Below are positions 56,770 to 64,000 of a stretch of 64,000 bases of DNA, piece by piece (the first letter of the stretch is position 1; each line of letters starts with the position of its first letter). The notes under the pieces are model-generated. The model did no database searches. It saw nothing but the letters and a program-made list of their open reading frames with translations, and was not told the DNA's origin. The DNA is from Tumebacillus sp. BK434 (GTDB lineage: Bacteria; Bacillota; Bacilli; Tumebacillales; Tumebacillaceae). The stretch lies in contig NZ_SLXS01000002.1 of the NCBI RefSeq assembly GCF_004340785.1, forward strand, positions 1-64,000, given 5' to 3'. Both the position numbers and the translations under genes were made by a program.

Positions 56770-57957
56770 CTACTGCACGTCGTTCAAGAACGCTTCCAGG
56801 CGGTCCATCGCCTTGGCGAGGTTGTCGCGCGAGGTGGCGTAGGAGATGCGGAAGTTGTTCGGAGCGGCGAAGGCGGAGCCGGGCACGAGGGCGATCTTCG
56901 CCTGCTCGAGCAAGAGCGTGGCGAAATCGTCCGAGTTGTGGATCACATGCCCCTTGTAGCTCTTGCCATAGGTCGCCGCGCAGTTCGGGAACACATAGAA
57001 CGCCCCGCTCGGGGTGTCGCAGGTCAGGTGCGGCATCTTGCGGATGCGGTCGAGCACATAGTCGCGGCGCCAGCGGAATTCCGGCACCATCTCCTCGTCG
57101 TGGTGATCGAGCGCGGCAAGTGCGGCCCGCTGCGAGATCGAGGCAGGGTTGGCCGTGGTGTGGCTCTGGAAGGACGTCATCGCTTTGATCAGGCTCTTCT
57201 CCCCTGCCATGTACCCGACCCGCCAGCCGGTCATCGAGTACGCTTTGGAGAAGCCGTTGATCAACAGGGTGCGAGCTTTCAGCTCTTCGCCAAACGAGGC
57301 GATCGAGACCTGTTCGACATCATAGACCAGTTGGTCGTAGATTTCGTCGGAGATCACGAAGAACTCATGCTGCTTGATCACTTCGGCAAGGGCTTGCAGC
57401 TCTTCTTTCGTGTAGACGGCGCCGGTCGGGTTGCTCGGAGAGTTGAGCAGGAGCACCTTGGTCTTCGGCGTGACGGCACGCTCGAGCTGCTCGGGCGTGA
57501 TTTTGAAACCGGTCGATTCATCGGTCGGGATCACCACCGGCTCTGCTTGGGCCAGGCGGATCATCTCCGGGTAGGACACCCAATACGGAGCGGGCAAAAT
57601 CACTTCGTCGCCCGGGTTGCAAAGCGCCATGAATGCGTTGTACAGGGAGTGTTTCGCGCCCGACGAGACGAGGATGTCGTCCGCCGTGTAGTGAAGTCCC
57701 GCGTGATCCTTTAAGAAGGCCGCGATCTTCTTGCGCAGTTCCACGATGCCCGGTACGGCCGTATACTTGGTAAATTGCTCATCGATTGCAACCTTGCCAG
57801 CCGAACAAGCCACATCCGGCGTCCCGAAGTCAGGTTCTCCTACGCTCAGGTTGATCACGTCGATTCCGTCGGCGATCATCTGTTTGGTCTTCGCGTCGAT
57901 CGAAAGCGTCGGCGAAGGCGCGATGTTTTTGACTCGGTCAGAAAGTCCCCATGCCAT
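56770..57957 (-). CDS. aspC: Aspartate aminotransferase, class I
   Basis: A 395-residue PLP enzyme of the I-gamma (AspB) group: LSVGEPDFGTPDVA, PAPYWVSYPEM, LLLNSPSNPTGAVYTKEEL, ISDEIYDQLVYD, and the PLP Lys in LINGFSKAYSMTGWRVGYMAG. The final NNFRISYATSRDNLAKAMDRL carries the substrate Arg. It interconverts aspartate and oxaloacetate with glutamate/2-oxoglutarate. Related members also act on other amino acids, so the exact specificity is inferred. Confidence 0.93.
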   Translation of the reverse strand: MAWGLSDRVKNIAPSPTLSIDAKTKQMIADGIDVINLSVGEPDFGTPDVACSAGKVAIDEQFTKYTAVPGIVELRKKIAAFLKDHAGLHYTADDILVSSGAKHSLYNAFMALCNPGDEVILPAPYWVSYPEMIRLAQAEPVVIPTDESTGFKITPEQLERAVTPKTKVLLLNSPSNPTGAVYTKEELQALAEVIKQHEFFVISDEIYDQLVYDVEQVSIASFGEELKARTLLINGFSKAYSMTGWRVGYMAGEKSLIKAMTSFQSHTTANPASISQRAALAALDHHDEEMVPEFRWRRDYVLDRIRKMPHLTCDTPSGAFYVFPNCAATYGKSYKGHVIHNSDDFATLLLEQAKIALVPGSAFAAPNNFRISYATSRDNLAKAMDRLEAFLNDVQ

Positions 57958-58035
57958 GATTGAACAGTCCCTCCATTACCTTGATAGTTCCTACAATACA
58001 GGCAATTTTCGCCTACCGTCAAGCATGGCAAGCAA

Positions 58036-58063
58036 ATGACGGGCCGCACGTTTCGACCCGTCA
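58036..58063 (-). terminator. Possible terminator after PBP1A
   Basis: ATGACGGG/CCCGTCAT arms; on the minus strand a weak TTTGCTT follows. Confidence 0.5.
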
Positions 58064-58079
58064 TCATCCTCTCTTTACC

Positions 58080-60188
58080 CTATTCGCCTTTTCCGCGTCC
58101 GGTGAGCCACTCCCAGAACGTGCGACCGCCAGTCTCTGCGTCCTTTTGCAGCTTGTCGACCGGGTTTTTCTTCATCGAAGGATGCTCCTCACACCAGTCG
58201 GTCGGCTCGGTGCCGACGAGGTAATATTCGCGGCGCTTGACCGGGCAATTTTCGGTGGCCAGCTGCCCGGTCGTCGGGTCGATGAACGACTCGATGACGT
58301 TGGACGGCACGGCGAACTGTTTCTCCGGCAGGCTCTTGTGCGCTTCGTTCATAAAATCGGCCCAGATCGGCGCGGCCAGATGCGACTCGGTCGCCGAGAG
58401 CAGGCGGTCTTTGTCATAGCCGATCCAGACGGCGGTGAGCAGTTGCGGCGTGTACCCGATCATCCAGGCGTCGGTGTCGGTCGTGCCGGTCTTCCCTGCC
58501 GCCGGGCGCCGGAAGCTGTCATGGATGCGGTAGCCGGTGCCGTACGGATCGGTCAGCACCGATTTCATCATATCGGTCAGGATGAAGGCAGCGCCGGGAT
58601 CGATCACCTGCTCCCGATGCGGCCGGAACGTCTTGACCTGTTCCTTGTAGGTGTCTTCGATCGAGCGGATCGCGTACGGCTCGATCTTTTGTCCGCCGTT
58701 GGCGAGCGGCGCATAGGCGCGCACCAGCTCCAGCGGCGACGCGGGGAACACGCCGAGCGCCAGCGACGGGTACGGCTTCATCGGCGAGGAGATGCCGAGC
58801 GCCTTGGCGGTGGTGATCACTTTCTCCGGGCCGACATCCATGTTCGTCGTCACGGCAAACACATTGTCGGAGCGGGCGATCGCATCGCGGAACGGCAGAT
58901 AGTCTTCCGCGTAGATGTTGTTGAAGTTGTGTACCTCATATTCTTTCGGTACGCCTTTGTCGTCATCGTAGGTGAACGTCGTCTGCTCCGACTTGATGCG
59001 CGTCGACGGCGTGTAGGAGTTGTTCAGGGCGGTCAGGTAGACGAACGGCTTGAACGCCGAGCCGGGCTGACGTTTGGCGAGCGTGCGGTTGTAAGAGCTC
59101 TCCGCGTAGTTCTGTCCGCCGACCATCGCTTTGATCTCGCCGCTGTTCGGGTCGATCGCGATTAGCGAGACCTGAAGGTCCGGGTGGTTCTGCAGATGGG
59201 CTGTGACCGCGTCCTCGGCCGCTTTTTGCATCGCGGGGTCCAAGGTGGTCTGGATCTTCAAGCCGCCCCGGTAGAGGTCTTCCTCGGCGACGCCGTAGAC
59301 CTGCTTGAGCTGGTAGCTGACATAGTCGGTGAAGTACGGCGCCCGCCCTTTCGGCGTTTTCAGCGCGGCGAACTTCAGCTCTTCGTGGAACGCCAGGTCT
59401 GCCTCCTGCTCGGTGATCTTGCCTTCGTGCGCCATCAGGTTCAACACGATGCGCTGGCGTTCTTTGGCGGCGTCGAGGTGGAAGAACGGATTGTAGATGT
59501 TCGGGCCTTTCGGGATGCCGGCGAGCAGCGCCGCTTCGGCGAGCGTCAGGTCTTTGCTCGGCTTGTCAAAATAGGTCTGGGCGGCCATCTCGATGCCGTA
59601 GGCACCTTGCCCGTAATAGATGACGTTCAGGTACTGCTCGAGAATTTCTTCCTTTGAATAATTCATTTCGAGTTGCAAGGTGTGCAGCGCTTCCTGCAGT
59701 TTGCGCTTGATCGTCTTGTCCTGGGTCAGGTAGAGGTTCTTGGCGAGCTGCTGGGTGATCGTCGAGCCGCCTTCGAGCGCCTGACCGGACTTGAGATCCA
59801 CCCATAAGGCGCGGGCGATCCCGGCCGGGTTGAAGCCGCCGTGGCTGTAGAACTGCTGGTCTTCCACGGCGATCGTCGCGTCGATCACCGCCTGGGGGAT
59901 GTCATGCAGTGAGACTTTCAGCCGGTTCTCTCCCCCGTCGAGGAGATCGGTGAGCACCGTATTGTCAGCTGCCACCAGCTTCGACGTGTTGGCAATGTCA
60001 TTGGGCGGCAGGTCGGCATAGCGCAGATAGAGATAGAAAAAGGCGCCAAAGGCGAACGTGGACATCAGGAAGACCGCAGCGGCTTTCCAGAGCCATAGCC
60101 CCTTGTTCTTCTGTTTTTCCTTCGGTCTGCGGGCCGGAATCAGCTCCGGTTCCTGATCCGTCCCCGGTTCAAAATGGGATGATTTCAT
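58080..60188 (-). CDS. Class A penicillin-binding protein (PBP1A type)
   Basis: A 702-residue bifunctional wall synthase. It has a basic cytoplasmic head (about 1-30), one membrane anchor (about 31-52), and a glycosyltransferase domain (about 70-245: [20 protein letters not shown] with the catalytic Glu; [28 protein letters not shown]). The transpeptidase domain has SxxK in QPGSAFKPF, SxN in ARSDNVFA and KTG in [10 protein letters not shown] short tail contains two Cys ([20 protein letters not shown]). It polymerises and cross-links peptidoglycan. It is divergent from speE. Confidence 0.96.
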   Translation of the reverse strand: MKSSHFEPGTDQEPELIPARRPKEKQKNKGLWLWKAAAVFLMSTFAFGAFFYLYLRYADLPPNDIANTSKLVAADNTVLTDLLDGGENRLKVSLHDIPQAVIDATIAVEDQQFYSHGGFNPAGIARALWVDLKSGQALEGGSTITQQLAKNLYLTQDKTIKRKLQEALHTLQLEMNYSKEEILEQYLNVIYYGQGAYGIEMAAQTYFDKPSKDLTLAEAALLAGIPKGPNIYNPFFHLDAAKERQRIVLNLMAHEGKITEQEADLAFHEELKFAALKTPKGRAPYFTDYVSYQLKQVYGVAEEDLYRGGLKIQTTLDPAMQKAAEDAVTAHLQNHPDLQVSLIAIDPNSGEIKAMVGGQNYAESSYNRTLAKRQPGSAFKPFVYLTALNNSYTPSTRIKSEQTTFTYDDDKGVPKEYEVHNFNNIYAEDYLPFRDAIARSDNVFAVTTNMDVGPEKVITTAKALGISSPMKPYPSLALGVFPASPLELVRAYAPLANGGQKIEPYAIRSIEDTYKEQVKTFRPHREQVIDPGAAFILTDMMKSVLTDPYGTGYRIHDSFRRPAAGKTGTTDTDAWMIGYTPQLLTAVWIGYDKDRLLSATESHLAAPIWADFMNEAHKSLPEKQFAVPSNVIESFIDPTTGQLATENCPVKRREYYLVGTEPTDWCEEHPSMKKNPVDKLQKDAETGGRTFWEWLTGRGKGE

Positions 60189-60281
60189 GGGAATCCCTCA
60201 CTTTGCAGTGATTGTACTTGACCATTATGAACCTTGCAAAGAAAAAACATACAGAAAAACAGTTTATTTTTCCAGCAGGTT

Positions 60282-60290
60282 TGGTATAAT
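60282..60290 (+). promoter_or_regulatory. Extended -10 promoter of speE
   Basis: TGGTATAAT at 60282-60290, about 68 bases before ATG 60358; a weak TTTATT lies 16 nt upstream. Confidence 0.6.
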
Positions 60291-60357
60291 ACCTAGCGTT
60301 ATGCATTTGAATGAGCAAGAGCGTTTTCTTACATATATGAAGGAGGTTTCTGGAGAA

Positions 60358-61188
60358 ATGGAACTCTGGTACACCGAAAAACAAACCGAAAACTACGGCA
60401 TCACCGCGAAGATCAGCAAGACTCTGCACACCGAGCAGACCGAATTTCAAGACCTGGCGATGATCGAAACTGAACAGTGGGGCAAAATGCTCGTGCTCGA
60501 CGGTATGGTCATGACCACCGACAAGGACGAATTCGTCTACCATGAGATGATCACCCACCTGGCGATGAACACTCACCCGAACCCGAAGCGCGCGCTGGTC
60601 GTCGGCGGCGGCGACGGCGGTGCGATCCGCGAGATCCTCAAGTACCCGTCGATCGAAACGGCAGTGCTGGCTGAAATCGACGGCCGCGTCATCGAAGTCT
60701 CCAAAGAGTACCTGCCGGAGATCGCTGGCAAGCTGTCCGACCCGCGCGTAGACGTGCAAGTGGTCGACGGCATCCAGTACATTCACGACAACAAGAATTC
60801 GTTTGACGTCATCCTCGTCGATTCCACCGAACCGGTCGGTCCGGCGGTTGGCCTGTTCGCGAAGAGCTTCTACGAAGGCATCTACGACGCGCTGAAAGAA
60901 GACGGCATCATGGTCGCGCAAACGGAATCCCCGTTCTTCAACGCCGACCTGATCAGCCGCGTCTACAAGGACATCTCTTCCCTGTTCCCGGTGACCCGCT
61001 ACTACACCGCAGCGATCCCGACCTATCCGTCCGGCCTGTGGTCCTTCACCATGGGTTCCAAGAAGCACGATCCGCTGGAAGTTGACGACAGCAAGCTGAT
61101 CGAGCCGGAAGGTACCAAGTACTACCACAAAGGCCTGCACAAGTCGGTCTTCAACGTGCCGAAGTTCGTGATGGAGCTGTTGAAATAA
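60358..61188 (+). CDS. speE: Spermidine synthase
   Basis: A 276-residue aminopropyltransferase: [51 protein letters not shown] (decarboxylated-SAM site), [14 protein letters not shown] with the catalytic Asp, and AQTESPFFN. It converts putrescine to spermidine. GAAGGAGGTTTC lies before ATG 60358. The speB start overlaps its stop (TAATG). Confidence 0.97.
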   Translation: MELWYTEKQTENYGITAKISKTLHTEQTEFQDLAMIETEQWGKMLVLDGMVMTTDKDEFVYHEMITHLAMNTHPNPKRALVVGGGDGGAIREILKYPSIETAVLAEIDGRVIEVSKEYLPEIAGKLSDPRVDVQVVDGIQYIHDNKNSFDVILVDSTEPVGPAVGLFAKSFYEGIYDALKEDGIMVAQTESPFFNADLISRVYKDISSLFPVTRYYTAAIPTYPSGLWSFTMGSKKHDPLEVDDSKLIEPEGTKYYHKGLHKSVFNVPKFVMELLK

Positions 61189-62081
61189 TGGAAAACCATC
61201 GCATGAAAAACGACCCGGCGTACTCCGGACGCGAGTTTATCGGCGCGACGCAGAACTATGACGAAGCGACCGCGGTCATCTACGGCATGCCGATGGACTG
61301 GACGGTCTCCTTCCGCGCCGGCACCCGCCTCGGGCCGCAGCGCGTGCGTGAAGTCTCGATCCTCTTGGAAGAGTACTCCCCGTATCTGGACAAGCATCTG
61401 GAAGAAGTGAACTACTTCGACGGCGGCGACGTGCCGCTGGCGTTCGGCAACCCGCAGCGCTCCGTGGAGCAGCTGTATGAATACGTGAAGCAACTGGTCG
61501 CGGACGGCAAGTTCCCGATCGGTCTCGGCGGCGAGCATCTCGTCTCCTGGGGCCCGATCCGCGCTGTCAAAGAAAAGTATGACGATCTGGTCGTTGTGCA
61601 GTTTGACGCGCATGCCGACCTGCGTGAAGACTATGAAGGCGAACCGTACTCCCACGCGACCGTGCTGCGCAAAGCGTGCGACGTGGTCGGCCCGCAAAAC
61701 GTCTACCAGTTCGGCATCCGCTCCGGCACCCGCGAAGAGTTCAAGTATGGCCGTGCAAACACCAACTTCTACCCGTTCGACGTGCTGGAACCGCTGCAAG
61801 GCGTGATCGACGAGCTGAAAGGCCGTCCGATCTACCTGACGATCGACATCGACGTCGTCGACCCGGCGGAAGCGCCGGGCACCGGCACGCTCGATGCGGG
61901 CGGCATCACGGCCAGAGAGCTGTTCAAAGCTCTGTACTTGATGCGCGACGCCGGTCTGAACATCGTGGCGTTCGACCTCGTGGAGATCGCACCGGTCTAC
62001 GATCCGTCCGAAAAGACACAAATTCTGGCTTCGAAGATTGTCCGCGAAGTCTTGCTCGGCTTGGTTCCGAATACAAAATAA
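61188..62081 (+). CDS. speB: Agmatinase
   Basis: A 297-residue ureohydrolase. The Mn-binding motifs are visible: LGGEHLVSWGPIRA, VQFDAHADLREDY, and LTIDIDVVDPAEAPGTGTLDAGGIT. It makes putrescine and urea from agmatine, feeding SpeE. It is translationally coupled to speE by a TAATG overlap; a terminator follows. Confidence 0.97.
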   Translation: MENHRMKNDPAYSGREFIGATQNYDEATAVIYGMPMDWTVSFRAGTRLGPQRVREVSILLEEYSPYLDKHLEEVNYFDGGDVPLAFGNPQRSVEQLYEYVKQLVADGKFPIGLGGEHLVSWGPIRAVKEKYDDLVVVQFDAHADLREDYEGEPYSHATVLRKACDVVGPQNVYQFGIRSGTREEFKYGRANTNFYPFDVLEPLQGVIDELKGRPIYLTIDIDVVDPAEAPGTGTLDAGGITARELFKALYLMRDAGLNIVAFDLVEIAPVYDPSEKTQILASKIVREVLLGLVPNTK

Positions 62082-62092
62082 AGGTTCAGGGG

Positions 62093-62124
62093 AAAGCAAC
62101 TCCATGCGTGAGCGGAGTTGCTTT
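62093..62124 (+). terminator. Intrinsic terminator
   Basis: AAAGCAACTCC/GGAGTTGCTTTT 11-bp arms after speB. Confidence 0.9.
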
Positions 62125-62151
62125 TGTCCACCTTTAAGGAGAGATGGGTAG

Positions 62152-62580
62152 ATGGAAGGGACGGTTCGCGTCAACGTCTGGTCCCGGCAGCGGCAGCAGA
62201 ACGGAGAGCGGCAAACGTTTCAAACGGAGGCGGAAGGCAAGCTGGTGGTCAAAGGTGAGGCGATCTACATCGCCTACCGGGAAAGCGATGAGTCCGGGCT
62301 GGGCTCAACTTTGACCACGATCCGCCTGCAGGGGCAGGAGCTGACCCTGATCCGCCAAGGCGAGACCAACATGCGCCAAGTGCTGGTCAAAGGCAAAGAG
62401 CAGCGCGGCTCCTACAACACGCCCTACGGACCGTTCGAACTGGTCACTCGCACCTCCATGCTGATGCTGAACGTAAACGAAAGTGGCGGCCGGATCGAAG
62501 CCGTCTACAACCTCCGACTCGCCGGAGAGAAATGCCGCATGGAGCTGGTCGTCGAGATTGCCCCGCTCGTGACGGCCTGA
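62152..62580 (+). CDS. DUF1934 protein (YwiB-like)
   Basis: A 142-residue beta-barrel protein of the calycin-like DUF1934 group: VRVNVWSRQRQQNGERQTFQTEAEGKL, AIYIAYRESDESGLGSTLTTIRL, NMRQVLVKGKEQRGSYNTPYGPFELVTRT. Family members resemble B. subtilis YwiB, often encoded near argS, rpoE or pyrG; the function is unknown. AAGGAGAGATGG precedes ATG 62152. Confidence 0.9.
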   Translation: MEGTVRVNVWSRQRQQNGERQTFQTEAEGKLVVKGEAIYIAYRESDESGLGSTLTTIRLQGQELTLIRQGETNMRQVLVKGKEQRGSYNTPYGPFELVTRTSMLMLNVNESGGRIEAVYNLRLAGEKCRMELVVEIAPLVTA

Positions 62581-62624
62581 TGCCGTTTGGCATAGGGAAC
62601 ATTGGGAAAGGATGTGTCCATCGG

Positions 62625-62786
62625 ATGGACCTGAAAGTATTGATTCTCTCGCTCATCACCGGGATCGTCGTCGGCGTGCTCTTCACGCTGATGCGCCTCC
62701 CCCTCCCTGCCCCGCCCGTCCTGTCGGGGATTCTCGGCATCGTCGGGATCTGGCTGGGAGCCAAGATCGTAGAGTTTTTCCGATAA
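62625..62786 (+). CDS. XapX domain protein
   Basis: A 53-residue protein with two hydrophobic helices and the short XapX pattern (TGIVVGVLFTLMRLPLPAPPVLSGILGIVGIWLGAKI). GGGAAAGG lies upstream of ATG 62625 at a longish distance. The family has no known function and is often found near transporters. Confidence 0.85.
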   Translation: MDLKVLILSLITGIVVGVLFTLMRLPLPAPPVLSGILGIVGIWLGAKIVEFFR

Positions 62787-62801
62787 CAGCGTCAGCATGA
62801 G

Positions 62802-62842
62802 AACGACGTTCCTGCCTGGGGAGGCAAGAACGTCGTTTTCGT
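62802..62842 (+). terminator. Intrinsic terminator
   Basis: AACGACGTTCCTGCCT/AGGCAAGAACGTCGTT stem, nearly perfect over 16 bp, followed by TTCGTCGTTT. Confidence 0.85.
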
Positions 62843-62918
62843 CGTTTAAGCAGGAGTAAAGTGATCGATGCCGAAAAATGATATTGAATAAAATAAATGG
62901 TTAAAGTGGAGGTAGAAA

Positions 62919-64000
62919 TTGGTAAACGCGATTCGGTTCAAACTCTCTACAAAACTTGCCCTTACGTATTTGCTGATTATTGTGCTGTTCGCTTTCTCCG
63001 GATTCATCAGTTATGGTGCGCTGACATCTGTTTTGCAAAAAAGCGATGCGATTGTGCTTGATGCAATTCCGATTGGCGATGCGGCTCTCAACATGTTGAC
63101 CGACTTAGTCAATCAAGATACTGCCGTGCGCGGCTATCTGTTGACCGGAGATGATAGCTATCTGGCTCCTTATCGTCTTGGCAAGGAACAGTTGGATAAA
63201 AATCTGGCCATGATCCGCGAACTGGAAGCCGGACATCCGATCATGAAGGATCTGGTGGAAAATCAGGCCAATCCTGAGATTGTGAAGCTGCGGGACTATT
63301 TTGAAAGTCAAATCAAGCTGGTGCAAGCGGGCAAGATCGCAGAGGCCCGTCTCAACGTTGGCAAAGGAAAAGAAGCGATGGACGCGTTTCGCGCGGTGAA
63401 CGTGAAGATCCAAGCGGATGTCGACAAACTGACGAACGATGCTTGGCAGGCGGCGAAAAAGGAAGAAGATAATGCGAAGCTGGCGATCATTGGCTTTGGT
63501 ACCGTGTCGCTGCTTGTCGCCGTGTTTTCGGCCGTCTATTTGGCGCGGACGATTGTGCGCCCGATTCGTCAGATCAACCTGCAAATGCGTGAGATTGCAG
63601 AAGGCGAAGGGGATCTGACCCAAGAGCTGAAGATAAAGTCGAAGGATGAGATCGGCGACCTCTCCAAGACGTTTAATGCGATGCTGCATAATTTGCGGTC
63701 GATGATCCAACAAGTGGGACTGAGTGCTGATCAAGTGGCAGCATCTTCGGAGCAGTTGACCGCGAGCGCGCAACAGGCAGGCTCCGGCACCGATCAGATC
63801 GCTGCGACGATGCAGGAAGTGGCCATCGGTTCGGAACGACAGATGCAAAGTGTAGTGGAAGTTGTGCAGGCATCGAACGATATGTCCCAAGGCGTTGCCA
63901 CCATCGCTGCGAGTGCCCGGCAGGTGTCCGGAACTGCAGGTCTCGCATCGGAGGCAGCGAGTCAGGGGGCGGGCGCGATTCAAACGGCTGTCGAGCAAAT
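62919..64000 (+). CDS. Methyl-accepting chemotaxis protein, 5' part (cut by window end)
   Basis: At least 360 residues from TTG 62919, 6 nt after GTGGAGG. First membrane helix about 14-36 (ALTYLLIIVLFAFSGFISYG). A helical sensor domain of the CHASE3/4HB type follows (DAALNMLTDLVNQDTAVRGYLLTGDDSYLAPYRLG). Second helix about 190-208, then a HAMP domain (RTIVRPIRQINLQMREIAEGEGDLTQELKIKSKDEIGDLSKTFNAML). The start of the signalling coiled coil is seen (AASSEQLTASAQQAGSGTDQIAATMQEVA). The conserved CheA/CheW tip lies beyond the window. Confidence 0.95.
   Translation, partial: MVNAIRFKLSTKLALTYLLIIVLFAFSGFISYGALTSVLQKSDAIVLDAIPIGDAALNMLTDLVNQDTAVRGYLLTGDDSYLAPYRLGKEQLDKNLAMIRELEAGHPIMKDLVENQANPEIVKLRDYFESQIKLVQAGKIAEARLNVGKGKEAMDAFRAVNVKIQADVDKLTNDAWQAAKKEEDNAKLAIIGFGTVSLLVAVFSAVYLARTIVRPIRQINLQMREIAEGEGDLTQELKIKSKDEIGDLSKTFNAMLHNLRSMIQQVGLSADQVAASSEQLTASAQQAGSGTDQIAATMQEVAIGSERQMQSVVEVVQASNDMSQGVATIAASARQVSGTAGLASEAASQGAGAIQTAVEQ

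Noticed and set aside
62846-62880. SigD (motility) promoter ahead of the chemotaxis receptor
   Set aside because: GCCGAAAA resembles the SigD -10 box, but no TAAA lies at the right distance (12-16 nt), so it is not supported.
1-64000. CRISPR array, intact insertion sequence or prophage
   Set aside because: No regularly spaced repeats, transposase, integrase or phage structural genes were found; the only tandem repeat is inside the germinant receptor gene.

Overview
The window looks like a chromosomal segment of a GC-rich, Gram-positive, endospore-forming member of the Bacillales. A Tumebacillus/Alicyclobacillaceae-like organism is my best guess, inferred from gene content rather than a marker gene. 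The reasons are a complete gerA-gerC-D subunit-gerB germinant-receptor operon, strong AAGGAGG ribosome sites, frequent GTG/TTG starts, a T-box ahead of glycyl-tRNA synthetase, a yybP-ykoY element ahead of a TerC protein, and many compact convergent genes sharing bidirectional terminators. There are no tRNA or rRNA genes, no CRISPR array and no intact insertion sequence or prophage.

Layout. 1-2.4 kb: an ATP-grasp ligase and a secreted C39-type cysteine peptidase. 2.47-7.5 kb is the accessory region. Two visibly AT-rich blocks (a zeta-toxin-like kinase with two tiny paralogous proteins, and a 652-residue PD-(D/E)XK nuclease-like protein) sit among decayed genes: a second copy of the C39 peptidase 3' end, an mscL pseudogene, and a nitrilase pseudogene whose catalytic Cys codon is now TGA. 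7.5-31.5 kb: housekeeping and metabolism. It holds several GNAT acetyltransferases (one fused to an isochorismatase domain), aldo/keto reductase, permease, MocR regulator, T-box and GlyRS, M15 peptidase, DeoD, TerC with its riboswitch, amidase, orphan histidine kinase, TrhO, MFS, CNNM-type protein and a Ser/Thr kinase. 31.7-32.1 kb: a guanine riboswitch with its own promoter and terminator but no evident target gene. 32-38.7 kb: a glutathionylspermidine-synthase-like/DUF350/lipoprotein operon, zinc-ribbon MscL with an apparent ATT start, the PxpBCA 5-oxoprolinase operon, and HicBA. 38.7-49.8 kb: MFS, DsbA-like, a second aldo/keto reductase, a nitrilase-GNAT pair, a BmrCD-like ABC exporter behind a leader-peptide attenuator, rhodanese and Toprim proteins. 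49.9-56.7 kb: germinant receptor and small, probably spore-linked proteins. 56.8-64 kb: aspartate aminotransferase, PBP1A, SpeE-SpeB polyamine genes, DUF1934, XapX, and the 5' part of a chemotaxis receptor cut by the window edge.

The strongest leads for new biology are the zeta-like kinase with its paralogous mini-proteins and 50-bp perfect palindrome, the AT-rich nuclease-like gene set into a graveyard of pseudogenes, and the orphan guanine riboswitch. Also worth attention are the multidrug-exporter attenuator, the zinc-ribbon MscL with a decayed sister copy, and a (AC)5 tract that throws a small membrane protein out of frame.
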